A program made the translations under genes and the position numbers. This document shows, piece by piece, positions 34,694 to 47,486 of a stretch of 64,000 bases of DNA (position 1 is its first letter; the number at the start of each line of letters is the position of its first letter). The stretch spans positions 72,501 to 136,500 of the forward strand of contig JAQGDQ010000316.1 in NCBI GenBank assembly GCA_030141605.1, given 5' to 3'. The notes below the pieces were generated by a model, which did not search any database, was not told the origin of the DNA, and saw only the letters and a list, made by a program, of their open reading frames with translations. Source of the DNA: Tubiluchus corallicola (lineage: Eukaryota > Priapulida > Priapulimorpha > Priapulimorphida > Tubiluchidae).

Positions 34694-35690
34694 GGGGGGA
34701 TGAAAGGGATATAGAAAAGTTGCACTTTGACATCAATTAGAACCGTGGTTTTGCTAGTATTGGATTTGATTGGCCATTGCATCAAATTACAGAAGAACTT
34801 CTTCTAAGTAACTAATTCTTCAGTGGATGAAGAAACTTTAGTTTCAGAAATCATGACTTTAGTTCATCCACAGATTTCATTGTTGTTAAAGATCTGTAAT
34901 GCTCACTCTTACAATTATTACCTAGCAATCTGCCATCACAAGACAACTGCTGATGTAGTTACTCAGTCAATCTCTCCATGTAGTTACTTTTGCTGCTCTT
35001 TTGATTTTACATTTTATAAACTCAGGAGCTGTAAAGTGATAACTAAAAATCATAACAAACACATTTTCAGCAAACATAGCTTTATTTTGTACCCAACCAT
35101 GTTAATAAAAATATATAGCACTAATTTTTTCAACAACTTTGTCAAAATACGGTTCAATCACATATATATATATATATGTAAGAATTCTTTGATTCATAAA
35201 ATGTCTACAGATCTTGTCAGAAATTTCTAAATTTTGTTAAATCTTGCTAAAACCTAATTATAAAAATGACAATGATAAAAGGTAATTTCTACCATAGATC
35301 TAACAATATGTAATGAACTTACAATGTAATCACATCCACAACCGTAATCAGAAATCTGCTCTGCTATAAAACACAGTAGAGCCTAAAATACGTTAGGACA
35401 TAATAATGCTATTATGTAACCGTGTCAACATACAATGGTTTCATCCTCATAACTGACCTCTACAGATTAAAAAATAATTGAATTTTCTGTCATGAAGCAT
35501 TTTTTCTAAATTTGCAACTGTCTTTGGAGTATCTCTATATATTTCACACATCAGCAATTACTGTTTTTCCAGCCCGAATTTGTACTTTAATGTTTGTAAC
35601 TAGTATAATAGTCTGGTATATATTTTTTGCTTAGTGTAGCTACTTTTCTCTGCCAGTGAGCACTGTTACCATGCGCAAATATATGTGCCA
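34694..35690. other. 3' flank of protease gene 1
   Basis: No separate gene recognised. Probably contains the 3' UTR of protease gene 1. Parts (around 34880-34950) weakly resemble the 3' flanks of genes 2 and 3 (50.1 and 58.3 kb), as expected for duplicated units. Confidence 0.45.
35081..35086 (-). terminator. Candidate polyadenylation signal, protease gene 1
   Basis: AATAAA on the minus strand about 605 bases after the stop. Genes 2 and 3 have AATAAA at similar distances. Confidence 0.35.
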
Positions 35691-38600
35691 TCAATAATAA
35701 TAATAATAGTAATCACAAAAAAAAACATCATAATCATAGTCGTAGTCATCATTGTACAAGCATATTTGTTCAAGGATCCATTGTGTGAATGTTGACACTC
35801 GGGTGTATACGCCTGGATCGGCATCTACCTGGCATTCTCCTCTGGGACCCCATGACGTGATGCCAACCAGCTCTTCATAATAATCCGTAGTGACCATGGG
35901 ACCACCCGAATCACCCTAAAATGAAGAGTATATTGTTACAATAAGAGGTAGTGAAACCAACTATAATTTACATGAGTTTTAAGTCCCAAAGCTTACTTTA
36001 ATATTGAGTAATTTATAAAGATGGTTAAAGTTTGTTAACTGTAGATAAACAAACGATCACAATTTTTTGTTCAGAAACAAGTTTTTTATGTATAATAGTT
36101 CATTTTTTTCTAAAAATCCACTAAAAGTCTCCTAACCAGCTCTGGTATCTAATTTATTGACATATTTTATCCACAAAATCAAGATATGTTGAGCATTTCT
36201 ACATTCTTTACTATTGGGAAGCAATTAAAGATAAATGGTTAGGCAACTTTCAAGCAATTATTATTAAAAAAAATGTTTCAAAATTCCACTAAAAACATGC
36301 ACAAAAGTGCTGAAATTGGTTAAAGTGACAGCAGAATGTAAAAAATGCCTTTAAAAACATTTAAACTAAACCAAAATGTAGAAAAATTAGTTTACCTCAC
36401 ACAGGTAAATAAATTAGGTTATTTTGTTCTTGTCTTAACTGAAGATCTTTACTAAAAGCATGATTTATATCGTGCAGAGCCTTTACTAATTTAAGACACT
36501 GTAGCAAAGTTTAGCCTTGTGTCTTTGGTTCCAAAATAAGATATTAAAAAATTACTTTAAATAATTTTACCTTAATATACCAAATTATTAGGGTAATATT
36601 TGCAAAACAGTAGTAATGCAAATTGTTATAATGATAAATACAAAAGACGATTACACAATATCAAAAATAACGCAGTTTAACCAATTGTATTTTAAAGGGA
36701 GTTCTACTGTGAGACACTTCAAGGTCAATGAACAGTTCGTTATTTGCAGAAAAAGATGTAGCTGGAAGAGTCAAGTAACATGATCAATTTAATCAAATAA
36801 AAAACAGCGTAGATTAACATGTAATGGTGTAAATATGTTACTAACTTTGCAAGTTCCAGTCTCGTCCTCCAAGTTTCCAGCACAGATCATATTATCAGTG
36901 ATATCAAGACTTGTTTTGTCCCTTAAATACTCATAGCAGTCGTCATTGGGAACTACAAACACAACTGCTGTCTTTAAGACTTCTGAACGTGTTCCATCTG
37001 AAAAAATAAGCAAAAGTTAACTGGTTTGTCATCCATTGTTGCGAATAAGAAAGAAAAGAAGTTCATAGATGGAATCACGAATCAGTAAAGAATCCGTATT
37101 TTTCAGTTAGCTAAGTTCTTTATAAGAACAAGAAAGGTGTTTTAGCAACTTATATTACAGTAAGAAGAAAATGTGTAAAAGATGCATTGTTTAAAAACAT
37201 ATAAAAGTAGATGTTTTTAGAAACCACTAAAATTCTGTCAAACTGACATTTTAATATTATTGCGCAATGTCTCAGTCCATCTTTGTCTGAGAATTCAGTT
37301 TATAAATTTTTTGGTGATATTCTGCATTTTCTTACTTACAGTTATCTGTGGTTCCAAATCCAGTTACTCGAACGTCTAGCCAATCATATGTTTCGGTTGT
37401 TTCGTTTCCATAAGGTAAGTAAGTTATATTAACATATTCGTCATCCGTGTTGACTGGAACGTCAAGTTTTATCAGAGCTATGTCACTATCGTATGTGCGA
37501 CCGTTGTAGTCAGGATGAAGAATCAGTTGATTAACCTAGTCGAAGGTATAACCATATAGCTGATTTTAGCAAAAAAATACACAAAAAGGTAAAATAGCGA
37601 GATGAGTACCAAATCTATGAGTAAAAATTAAGACCACCAGAAAGTCATCATTCAATCTGTCAACCAGTTGCAACAAAAATAGTTGTTCACACGAAAATTG
37701 CTTTGACAAATAAAGAAAAACAAATAATGAACAATTGATTTTTGCAAAAGTACTAAGAAATCATAAAGAGCAGGCATCTAGCGATGCTACAGTGGCTAAA
37801 ATTCTCGTTACATATTTGTACGTGTGATGTATTATAAGGTTATGTTGTGATATTTACCCATTAGACTAATTACCTCTTAGACTATCAAAATTACCCCGGG
37901 TGTTTTTGCTCACATTTTTACATTGATGCATACAACGAAAAATCATCAAACTTGTAGTGATTAAATATTTATCAACTTGTTAGACAACAATAACTTGTTT
38001 TTGCTGAAAACTGTTACTTATGATATTTTACATAGCTTGGGGCAGCTTTCTCCCCCATTTCTCAAACTTTTTTTGTAGGCAAAAGTTTGGAGTATGTAGT
38101 AATTTTTATTCTTTCTGGCAGCACGAATTATTTACTTTGACAACTAAGAAGTGCTGCAAACCTTTAATTGTAGCATGAAAGTCTGCAAAGTGATTTTTCT
38201 AACATCTACTGAAGGAAAATCATCATAAATTTTATGGACATTCTCCATTTAGTTTGCTCTTCAGTTGGTTAAGGTTGAAGCTGATGAAGAGGAGAGTTTA
38301 GAATTTCCAGCAAGTGAAGAAGAAGTGGATGTCACATGATAAACCACTAGCCTATTATGCCACAAAACCTGATAAACCACGCAAATATTGCAAATATAGC
38401 ATAAGCAACTGGAAAAGTTGTGGAATGCCTCTTTGGGCCCTTTCTACCTCATACAGCTACAACAACTTGCAAAGAATTTGGTTTTGGACTACCATGGGCA
38501 CTTAGATTGCTAATTCTATTCTATACAGCTAGTAACGCATCTTAAGCAAACTTTCCAAGGAGTAATTTTTTGCCCCACTTGATTTTTTTGTAATATAAAA

Positions 38601-41600
38601 GCCCTTGCTCGGCTAGGGGTTAAATACTAATGGTCGCACGTATAGTGTCTTATCTGGTCTATCTGAAAGTAATTTTTACACCGAGTATAGTATTTCCCCT
38701 ATGCTATATGATTTGAGTAACTGTAACTAATATTATATTAGCCAATAAAATGCATTTTATTTCAATTCTGCGAAACCAATATTGTTTGCTCATCGATGCA
38801 GTATTTTTGTTATATTAAGGGGAAGTAACTAACCTCTGAAAGTAATATGCTACTTTTATTTATAGGGTGCGCTTGCTAGTTTAAAGCAATTTTCTGATAA
38901 TGCAACAATATTAAAGGATGATGAAAATGCCCAGAGGACTTTTAAAAAACACGTCCTTTTCTTCATCTTCTTTCTTGGAGATGTTATTTGCACTATAAAA
39001 GAGTTTTAAAAAGTTTCTAAAGGTTCTTTGTGAATTTTTTAAGAAAACTGGTACTGTGTTTATGTGGGGCGGGGAGAGGATAAACTCGCGTGCTTCCGAG
39101 AAAACAAGCTCTGTCTACTTCACGCTCTAGTGGGCACACATTCGAATGCTGTACACGTAGCGCCCAACTTCCACCGTTCACGTAATGTGAGGGTCACCAA
39201 GCTTATAACAATATTAACTTTACAGCTAACTAATTGAATGAGGTGCTGAAATATTATTGGTTAATAAAGATTTGAAACAAGAAATTTAAAAAGCAAATTT
39301 TTACATACCCCAGCAAACTGTGTTGCATCGTGAAAAGTACTTGCGCCAAAAAAGAGACCAATCGAGTTCATCTCTCTGAAACATATTTGTTTTACTGAGT
39401 GAGACGCTTGTTGTTGTTTATGAATCACATAGCCGTTTAATTTATGAGGTTTTCTGAAGCGTTATCGAGGTTCACAAAATAAAAACATTAAAAAGAACAA
39501 AGCGGAAAGTTTTTCAAATAAATAAATTTTTGTAGGAATAAGGAACAAATAGAACTGCAATGATTGCACTGAACCAATGTACAGTATCACTTGTGTGAAG
39601 TCAGCCAGTAACTGCAGTGTTTGCACTGTAACGATGTACAGTATCACTTGTGTGAAGTCGGCCATTGCAGAAAATTCCAACTTTTTCGTCAGAACACTCT
39701 GATACACAAGTCGACCATAAGGAGAAATTCCTATTAGTGCATGGTATAGTCTGATGATGTTCGTCCTTCGAAACGAAGGGTCAGTTTGGGGGTTGTCATT
39801 CCTTTTATGAGCTCGAAGGTGACTGACTAGGCCAATTCTGGCCTGGAAAGGTTTTTGGCATTTGGCACAGGTGAGGCTGGGTGTTTGGACCTGTTGTTGG
39901 GCAGTGTCACATGCCTTGCGTCTCCTGCGCTTCTCCTCCGCCACCTCAATTCTTTTCGCCTCTGTTGTCTTAGCCCCTGTGGTGATGGCCTCCGCCATGC
40001 TGAGCGATCTTGTACAAGGATTTCAATTGGACGGACATTCATGCTGAGCTCCTTGAGTGAGGCCTTCATGTATAGTCTGGCCTAGACTATTTTACACATT
40101 GGGCTTGTTTTGGCCTAGATCACAGTTTTTCCTAGGATGTACTCTGGCGTGGGTCAAACAATGCTTAGTTTCACAAGCAGATAGCAGATAGTGCAAGGAA
40201 GTACTATTCTATAACCGGGTTTAATCTGGGCATAGGTTAATTTGGATTGCTACACCTGTGACGTAAACTACATACATCATTCAAACTGTCATTCAAACAA
40301 ATAACAAAATAACGTACTCAGGTTCCACATCATCCACACAGTGAGCGGCTGTGAGTACCCAGTCACGGTGAATAAGTGACCCACCACACCAGTGACGATT
40401 CCATCTTCTAAGTTGAACCTAAATGAAAACAAGTCTAGCAAAAGAAGCCAGGTCAAAACATAAAGTATCTTGTACAAATACGGGATTCAATAGACTGATG
40501 TTGTAACGTTGCGAATTGTGATTCAAAATTCAAGTTAATAAACCGTCTCTGGGCGATCTCTCCGTGTAAAGAGCAACAAGAAGTTGCTTTATGATAGAAA
40601 TTTGCTGATGAAATTCGCAGTTTTTTTAATCTTGCAAGCATAAATAAGACTTTTGTAATTTAAAATCTCAAATAACTGTAATTTAAAACCTCAAACAAAT
40701 GACTAAGGTGCTGCAACATTTTTAAAGAATAACATTGAAATGAAATTAGAGACAAAAAATTCCTCTCATACATAATATGGGTATTGTCCTTGTTTTGCAT
40801 TTTCACCATTGATGATACTTCCAGCAATTGCAGCTCGAGCGCGACGTGCTGAAAGAACAAATGAAGACAATGATGATGATTGTCAGTGACGTGCTGAAAG
40901 AACAAATGAAGACAATGATGATGATTGTCAGTGACGTGCTGAAAGAACAAATGAAGACAATGATGATGATTGTCAGTGACGTGCTGAAAGAACATATGAA
41001 GACAATGATGATGATTGTCAGTGACGTGCTGAAAGAACATATGAAGACAATGATGATGATTGTCAGTGACGTGCTGAAAGAACAAATGAAGACAATGATG
41101 ATGATTGTCAGTGACGTGCTGAAAGAACAAATGAAGACAATGATGATGATTGTCAGTGACGTGCTGAAAGAACAAATGAAGACAATGATGATGATTGTCA
41201 GTGACGTGATGAAAGAACAAATGAAGACAATGATGATGATTGTCAGTGACGTGATGAAAGAACAAATGAAGACAATGATGATGATTGTCAGTGACGTGCT
41301 GAAAAAACAGATGAAGACAATGATGATGATTGTCAGTGACGTGCTGAAAGAACAAATGAAGACAATGATGATGATTGTCAGTGACGTGCTGAAAGAACAA
41401 ATGAAGACAATGATGATGATTGTCAGTGACGTGCTGAAAAAACAAATGAAGACAATGATGATGATTGTCAGTGACGTGCTGAAAGAACAAATGAAGACAA
41501 TGATGATGATTGTCAGTGACGTGATGAAAGAACAAATGAAGACAATGATGATGATTGTCAGTGACGTGCTGAAAGAACAAATGAAGACAATGATGATGAT

Positions 41601-43424
41601 TGTCAGTGACGTGCTGAAAGAACAAATGAAGACAATGATGATGATTGTCAGTGACGTGCTGAAAGAACAAATGAAGACAATGATGATGATTGTCAGTGAC
41701 GTGATGAAAGAACAAATGAAGACAATGATGATGATTGTCAGTGACGTGCTGAAAAAACAGATGAAGACAATGATGATGATTGTCAGTGACGTGCTGAAAG
41801 AACAAATGAAGACAATGATGATGATTGTCAGTGACGTGCTGAAAGATCAAATGAAGACAATGATGATGATTGTCAGTGACGTGCTGAAAAAACAAATGAA
41901 GACAATGATGATGATTGTCAGTGACGTGCTGAAAGAACAAATGAAGACAATGATGATGATTGTCAGTGACGTGATGAAAGAACAAATGAAGACAATGATG
42001 ATGATTGTCAGTGACGTGCTGAAAGAACAAATGAAGACAATGATGATGATTGTCAGTGACGTGATGAAAGGACAAATGAAGACAATGATGATGATTGTCA
42101 GTGACGTTCTGAAAGAACAAATGAAGACAATGATCATGATTGCCACTGACAGGCGCAACTGATTCGAATATCACGGATTTTAATTTATTGTTTGTGCAGT
42201 AATATGTGTCGATAGTTATGCAATTGACATGTGCATCAGTTGCACAAGTCTCAAAAATCTTGATGATATTTTGTTTAGTTTAGTTTATTCACATCTGTTT
42301 GTAGATAAAAAACATTCGTGAAGAAAACAAAATATAGTACTTCTAGCATGTTACTAATTAGCAGTTTGTACAAGAACATAGTTGTAGAAATTACAAACAG
42401 AAAAACACAATTATAAAAACAATATTTATAAATATTTGAAGGAGAACTGGACACATTCTTGAACTTTAGGTCAAGACAATCTGCTCTTTAAAACGCAGAA
42501 AGGAAATATATTATTGTTTTTTCAAAAATCATTTACGTAAAAGAATTCTTTCACAATGTCGGGCTCGCGCGACCAGTTTCTCGTGGTTACATGCATTTCG
42601 CCATTCGCTAGTTAGACGGGGACTAGTACATGCAGTTCGGAAACGCAATGGGCAAAAAACAGGTGCTGTACCTCTCAGTTCACAAAAAGTTTGTTTATGT
42701 TGAGCTACACACGTTCAACAGCTTATGCTTGAGAACAGCAAAAAAATTAAAACTTGAATTTTTATCTTAATTCTTGCCTTGTTACATTGAATATCTCACA
42801 GTGGCGCTGTGCTTCAATTTTTACTTTCACAAAGATGTGCAACACACTCTTGAAACACTGCTGGTGTGTCTAATCTCATTAGTAGTTCGGCTCGCCCGCC
42901 ATTAATTAAGCTTTAAACTATTATTTAATAAGAAACGTTTACGCGGTGTTAGTTGTATTAAAATGTATACTTTTACCATACTTAAAAATGGGGTAGTATA
43001 TGAAAAATATCCTTCATTGCTTTAAATGATAAGTCTTATTTCGATTTGATTTGGGTGTGTCAAGAATGTAAGAGACATGGCATACTGAGGTCAGTTTTGA
43101 ACCTAACCTACAGGTGGCAAAATCTATTAATCTACATGTTACTTGTAACCAGTTAAAATTTAGATCATTTTTTGTTAAATAATTAAAAAGTTGTTAAAAT
43201 ATTGGTGAGGTGCAATCAAACATCAATTTTCTTGTTTTTTTTTAAGTTTCTATGGAAACACAACTTAAGTATAACATGCTGTACATAATCATCTATTATC
43301 ACAACTGTGCCAGGAAAGTAATGTTTTCCTTGCTAATTTTAATATCGTTCACGTCAAACGCGCCCAGAACTTTTGAAACGGCAATGACTGTTACTAAACA
43401 ATGTGATTAATGAAAACGAATACA

Positions 43425-43465
<41 letters not shown>

Positions 43466-44387
43466 GAAATGAAGGCTTTGATGAAAAGAACACAAATGGT
43501 CAAGTTATTGTCTTCCTATAAATGTCAAAATGCAAGTGTAAATCAAATGCAGTTTTACGTTTATTAATTTTACTATCAATTGTGTGCATGCATGGCAAAA
43601 TCGTCCATTATTTGATATACAAGCTTTTCTAGTTATTCTCATACTTTGAATTTCCATTTCATAAGGATCATTTTGATACCAAGCTCATCGCTCTACGTTA
43701 TTTGTAAGCTGAGATAATTCACTTTGAAGTTGAGGCGCAGGCTGTGCTGTGAAAAATATAATCTTGGGAAAATCACTGTTAAAGTCAGCCATTGTTTTTT
43801 GTCACATCTCTACAAAACACTTAGCAACCGTACGAAAGTGTGGTTGCTGTGGACTTTACAAGAGCGCATTGAAGTTGCGTTTGGTTCTTCTTGACGAATA
43901 TCTGAGCTTGTTAATAGAAAAAGCCTGAAACAAAATGACTGCTTCCACGAGCTACTATTTGAGTTTGAAAATAAAATTTTTTACTATTGTAGTACTAGTT
44001 TCTAACCAGAAAAGTTTGCACGGTGCTATAAAATTAAATTTTTAGTATTTTTGACATTTTCTTAGCAATTTCATGCTAGAATATAAAAATCCAATATACT
44101 TAGCATTTGTTTTTAAGAAAAATAAAAAAACGACATTTGACCAAATTTTTGGTGCTTTCTACTTTGAAGCTTTATACCGTTATTTTAACAACTTATTGAT
44201 TGTTCGCTTTGCAAGCACACAATTAGTAATTTAATTAGCAATTACGTAAGTAGATCTGCTAATCACTGCACTTAAAAGCTGCAAAATCACACATACGTTT
44301 TGTCTTCTGTCTGGGCCTGAGACTTTTGCTTTCCGCCAGATGGAAACCAACAAGCAACACAGCATAAATGACGATGATGAACTTCAT
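35691..44387 (-). CDS. S1A serine protease, secreted zymogen (gene 1)
   Basis: Seven coding exons, minus strand: 44387-44297, 40848-40772, 40418-40318, 39375-39309, 37535-37340, 36997-36846, 35915-35691; 302 aa. Signal peptide [20 protein letters not shown], short basic propeptide, then [13 protein letters not shown] at the expected activation point. Catalytic triad His82 (LTAAHC), Asp130 (SDIALI), Ser231 (GDSGGP), with the paired cysteines around His. The position equivalent to chymotrypsin 189 is Gly (TGTCKGDSGGP), so trypsin-like Lys/Arg specificity is not expected; an elastase- or chymotrypsin-like preference is more likely. The C-terminus carries an odd acidic-aromatic tail ([19 protein letters not shown]). 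All junctions are GT-AG and phases match genes 2 and 3. Intron 1 contains a 45-bp minisatellite at its 3' end, and intron 3 holds a LINE fragment. Likely a secreted or digestive protease. Confidence 0.9.
37541..39308. other. Intron 4 of protease gene 1
   Basis: 1.8 kb, no nested gene proven. A short plus-strand acidic stretch ([20 protein letters not shown], near 38275-38335) and a following Tyr/Lys-rich frame hint at a transposon remnant of unknown class. Confidence 0.4.
39750..40085 (-). mobile_element. LINE 3'-end coding fragment in intron 3 of protease gene 1
   Basis: One frame reads [12 protein letters not shown] and [10 protein letters not shown]. After a frameshift it continues [20 protein letters not shown] and ends in a C2H2-like motif, [21 protein letters not shown]. 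This order (DRSAWR, basic linker, zinc finger with RIGLxSHLR) is typical of the C-terminus of several animal LINE reverse transcriptases. It is truncated and frameshifted, so inactive. Sense orientation relative to the host gene. Confidence 0.75.
40846..42150. repeat. 45-bp minisatellite, exactly 29 copies, spanning a 3' splice site
   Basis: 1305 bp = 29 x 45 with no indels, only point variants (for example GTGCTGAAAG against GTGATGAAAG). On the gene's strand each unit reads CACTGAC...(ATC)n...TTTGTTCTTTCAG|CACGTC, i.e. branch-point-like motif, pyrimidine tract, acceptor AG and the first six exon bases. The true exon 2 begins at 40848 with the same CACGTC before diverging. The 444-aa (+) and 504-aa (-) open frames are by-products of the unit length. 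Confidence 0.96.
42151..44296. other. Remainder of intron 1 of protease gene 1
   Basis: No gene recognised. A pure (TA)n run lies at 43427-43460. The rest is AT-rich unique sequence. Confidence 0.5.
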
Positions 44388-44559
44388 ATTGATGCCTGAT
44401 CTGTATTTATACTAGAGCAATAAATAGATTCGTATAAGAAGAAAGTTCAACAAAAAACAAGTTATTGAACAATATTTGAACTTAAACTACAAAAAATTAA
44501 CTTGGGTATTACCTAGGCAATGCATGCTACTATTTACAAAAGCCAATAACTAAATTGAT

Positions 44560-44690
44560 TGAGTCTATGCGGTAACCTAAGACGTCAAATTCTCTTGGGG
44601 CGCCGGAATTTAGGGTCTTCCATTTTGAAAGATTGTAATTGTTCTCCAAAAAGTTCGCATCCTTTATTGTTCATGCAAGGTGTGTATTTT
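44560..44690 (+). repeat. Weak copy of short dispersed repeat
   Basis: A frame containing SSILKDCNCSPKS resembles SILNDAVLKELNCNP from 46025-46115 (minus). Nucleotide similarity is low and the assignment uncertain. It lies in the 5' UTR intron of protease gene 1. Confidence 0.3.
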
Positions 44691-45736
44691 GTAACATACC
44701 ACAAGCATTCACTGAGTAGATTTTTATATAAAGTCGTGCAACAAACAAATACAAATATTACATAAACGGTCCTGCCCCAGAAGAAAGTGTGCAGCTCTCT
44801 TGCATATATTTATTATGTTATTAACATTATTAACGGGGCACTAGCTAATCGAGCTACTAACACACCACAAATAATTGCGTACAGAGGTTTCTATATAAAC
44901 AGTTATAAATTTATAAAATAGATTTGCAGGTTGAGATCTTGCTAGGGGCAATGTTCGCCTGTGTTTAAAGCAAATAAAACATTTTGAAATGAAGTGAACA
45001 CACAACAACTTTGATTTCTTACTTTGAAAAAATGAAAAATACTTGATTTTCTCCAAAATTCGAGGACTTCAAAATTGGATAGTCACGAATTTAAAACATT
45101 TTTACTACACAACACATCCAGAAGAGATTTAACCTTCTAGCTGGATTGTTTGTTCTAAAGTTACAAATTTAAATGCTTGAATATCTTTTAGCAAATAATT
45201 GAACTATAAGTGTTTTATCTACAATGGCGAATGAAATAAATCTTCCACAGCCTGAAATTGGGTTCTGCATTTTTTAGAATTTTATTATTTAAAGCAAAAT
45301 CGAACAAAAAATGAAGTTTGAAAATGACTTATCACAATCTTGAGTGATGATTCCAACTAATCTGTTCCTTGATTCTTGAGATACAAAACCCCTCTGTCTT
45401 ATTAATATATAATTCTTGCTATCAACACAATCATTTTTGAAGATGATTGTCCTCACTTTGACCACAAATCTGGTAGGCATTGCAAAAATAATTGACAAAC
45501 GTCGAAATCCAAGAAAGTTTTGTCATATAAGAACCTGTGAAGCTTGATACTTTGATAGATTAATTTTATTATATATTAAGATAACAATTTTTTATATAAA
45601 ATAACACGTGTCGTTGTAGTATCGATGTAGTTACACTACTCATTGCACAAAGTAAATATGTGAAAATGGTTAGGCTATTTATGTAGAAAAGACTATTGAA
45701 CATATAGAGAGTGAAGAGAGTGAAACAATCACTTAC

Positions 45737-45782
45737 CTTTATGATCTGGAATCTTCCCAATCCACGTCCTCTGTTGAGGTCT
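45737..45782 (-). other. Noncoding first exon of protease gene 1
   Basis: Between a TATA box and a strong donor (CATAAAG|GTAAGT at 45737). It shares GAAGATTCCAGATC with the equivalent exon of gene 2. Splicing to the acceptor TACAG just upstream of the ATG exon (44400) is inferred; the start site is estimated from TATA spacing. Confidence 0.55.
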
Positions 45783-45805
45783 ATACTGCAGTGAGTTTTG
45801 ACTTC

Positions 45806-45813
45806 CTTTTATA
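45806..45813 (-). promoter_or_regulatory. TATA box of protease gene 1
   Basis: TATAAAAG on the minus strand within TTTAGTATAAAAGGAAGTCA, a block shared with the gene 2 promoter at 56741-56748. Conservation between paralogues while flanks diverge supports function. Confidence 0.65.
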
Positions 45814-46024
45814 CTAAACTGCGACATCCGCATTTACAAAGCAAATTGCAATCGTAAGCTTTGCTATGACATTTGCTGTGCAATAATAAAAGCAATTAAT
45901 CAGAAATTTACATTAATTAAATAATAATTGTGTTGTAAGTGGTTGACTTTTGATGGAGAGATTGGTAAGCAAAAATTGAGTATAAATAAATAAAACATAT
46001 TCTGAAATTGTAAGCATAATATAA

Positions 46025-46115
46025 ATTTCGGATTGCAGTTTAACTCCTTCAGGACTGCATCATTCAGAATAGATCTTATAAGACTTATGACTTTTCTGCT
46101 TCTGTATGAGCTCAT
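46025..46115 (-). repeat. Short dispersed repeat, inverted copy
   Basis: The reverse complement matches 33903-33985: CTCATACAGAAGCAGAAAA, CTTATAAGATCTATT and TCCTGAAGGAGTTAAA. Confidence 0.55.
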
Positions 46116-46237
46116 TACTACAAAAAGTTGAAAGTTACTGGGATCAGTACAGGATCAGCAACTCTTTATATCGTATTACTTAAAAAACGTTTAATCTCTC
46201 CCTTGCTTCTCCTGAAATTCCTGTTTGCTCTACTCCG

Positions 46238-46386
46238 TGTTGAATTTCCCCACATCCGGTGACAGGCACATAATTTAAAATTGCAACCGCTAGATGGGAG
46301 CGTCAAACCCATGAACGGACACTATTTCCGTGTAGCTCTGTGCAGACAGAACAATATATTATAATAAAGCGTCTTCTCACTGTACA
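46238..46386. mobile_element. Possible solo LTR
   Basis: Begins TGTTGAATTTCC, ends CACTGTACA (TG...CA), contains AATAAAGCG near its end and CCGCTAGATGGGAGCG in the middle, features common in animal LTRs. No target duplication was found, so this is weak. Confidence 0.25.
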
Positions 46387-47279
46387 AACTAGAAACAGAT
46401 TTATTAACCTAGATTTTGCGTCATTCCATTCTGTAAGGTCATGCAATGTGGCTTTTGAAATCTGTAATAAACTGCTAAAGTCATTTTGAAACATTATAAC
46501 GTCTTTCTCCAAAGAATCATTAACGAATGTTAACATCATTGTTAATATTATTAGTGCATCATTATGTATGTTATGTGTCACGACTTGTCTTGTTCATCCT
46601 TTTGTGCTGACTTTACTGCAGACTTGTTTAGAGTTACATCAGAAATTATTGTTAGATTATTATAACTATAAAAATTAACAAACAAAACAGAAATACAATA
46701 AAAGTTATTGATTCATAGGATAATGAAATGATAATATTGCTAACAGTGAAAACTTCAATTGGTTAAATTGAGAGGCTGCGATGAAAAATTAAAAAAATAT
46801 TTTTTTATGGTAGACAGGAAACATAAGATTGACAATTTAATAGCAACAAAGTTTAACAATATACTAATGTACAATCGTAGTTCAAAATAAGCACACTATA
46901 TATTCTTTTTGCATTGTAATTTAGGTACCTTACTTTCTAAAATAACCAAAAACAGCCAACAAGTGAAAATAAGCAGCAATAAGCAGTAAGCAATAAAAGT
47001 ATGAGAAAATTACAATTGTTGTAATAAACATGAGTATGTAAATTATGCAAATAAAGATAAATAAATATGGTCGATGGAGAAGCAAATGAAAACAAAATGA
47101 AAATATAAAATTTCTCTGTTGTGCGGCACCAATTACCATATTTGCTGCTATAAGCAAAAAATCACTGACTTTGAATAAATCACTGAGTCATTTCCCTGGG
47201 CTGCATGAAAAGCGCATATATTCCGTCTGAAACTTACTGAAATTTTGATGTGGAATTGAGTCTTACTCTTAAAAGTTTC

Positions 47280-47486
47280 GTTTCAATCAAAAGATGATTT
47301 TGCACAAGGCAAGAGCTGCCGGAGTCAGTGAGCATGCTGCACTGGTCCGCCTTTGGGGCTCCACTCCTGTTTTGGAAGGTTTACTCTTCTACACATGGCT
47401 GTTGGGTCACTTGACATCCTCCGCCCTCTAGGCTGGTTGTGCAGCTCCTCCGCCTAGTGTCGAGATATAGTGTGGGCATCCCCGCA
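47280..47486 (-). repeat. GC-richer tail following the 5S sequence (possible SINE body)
   Basis: Directly continuous with the 5S-like sequence on the minus strand, distinctly richer in G and C than its surroundings. No second copy is recognised in the window, so its status as a repeat is inferred. Confidence 0.3.

Larger units (their letters stand above)
45814..47279. other. Intergenic upstream of protease gene 1
   Basis: The promoter-proximal part (to about 45965) resembles the upstream region of gene 2 (56.75-56.92 kb), for example GATGGAGAGATTGGTAAGC against GACGGAGAGTTTGGTAAGC. Further out are a dispersed repeat (46025-46115) and a possible solo LTR (46238-46386). No gene recognised. Confidence 0.45.

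Noticed and set aside
37890-38625. Possible piggyBac-type MITE (TTAC/TTAA-CCCC ends, acidic short frame)
   Set aside because: The putative ends match only over a few bases, one lacks TTAA, and the internal frame has no transposase signature I can defend.
40660-42174. 504-aa minus-strand and 444-aa plus-strand open frames with 15-residue repeats
   Set aside because: Products of the 45-bp minisatellite in intron 1 of protease gene 1. The protease frame uses a different phase, and the frame ends in intron sequence.
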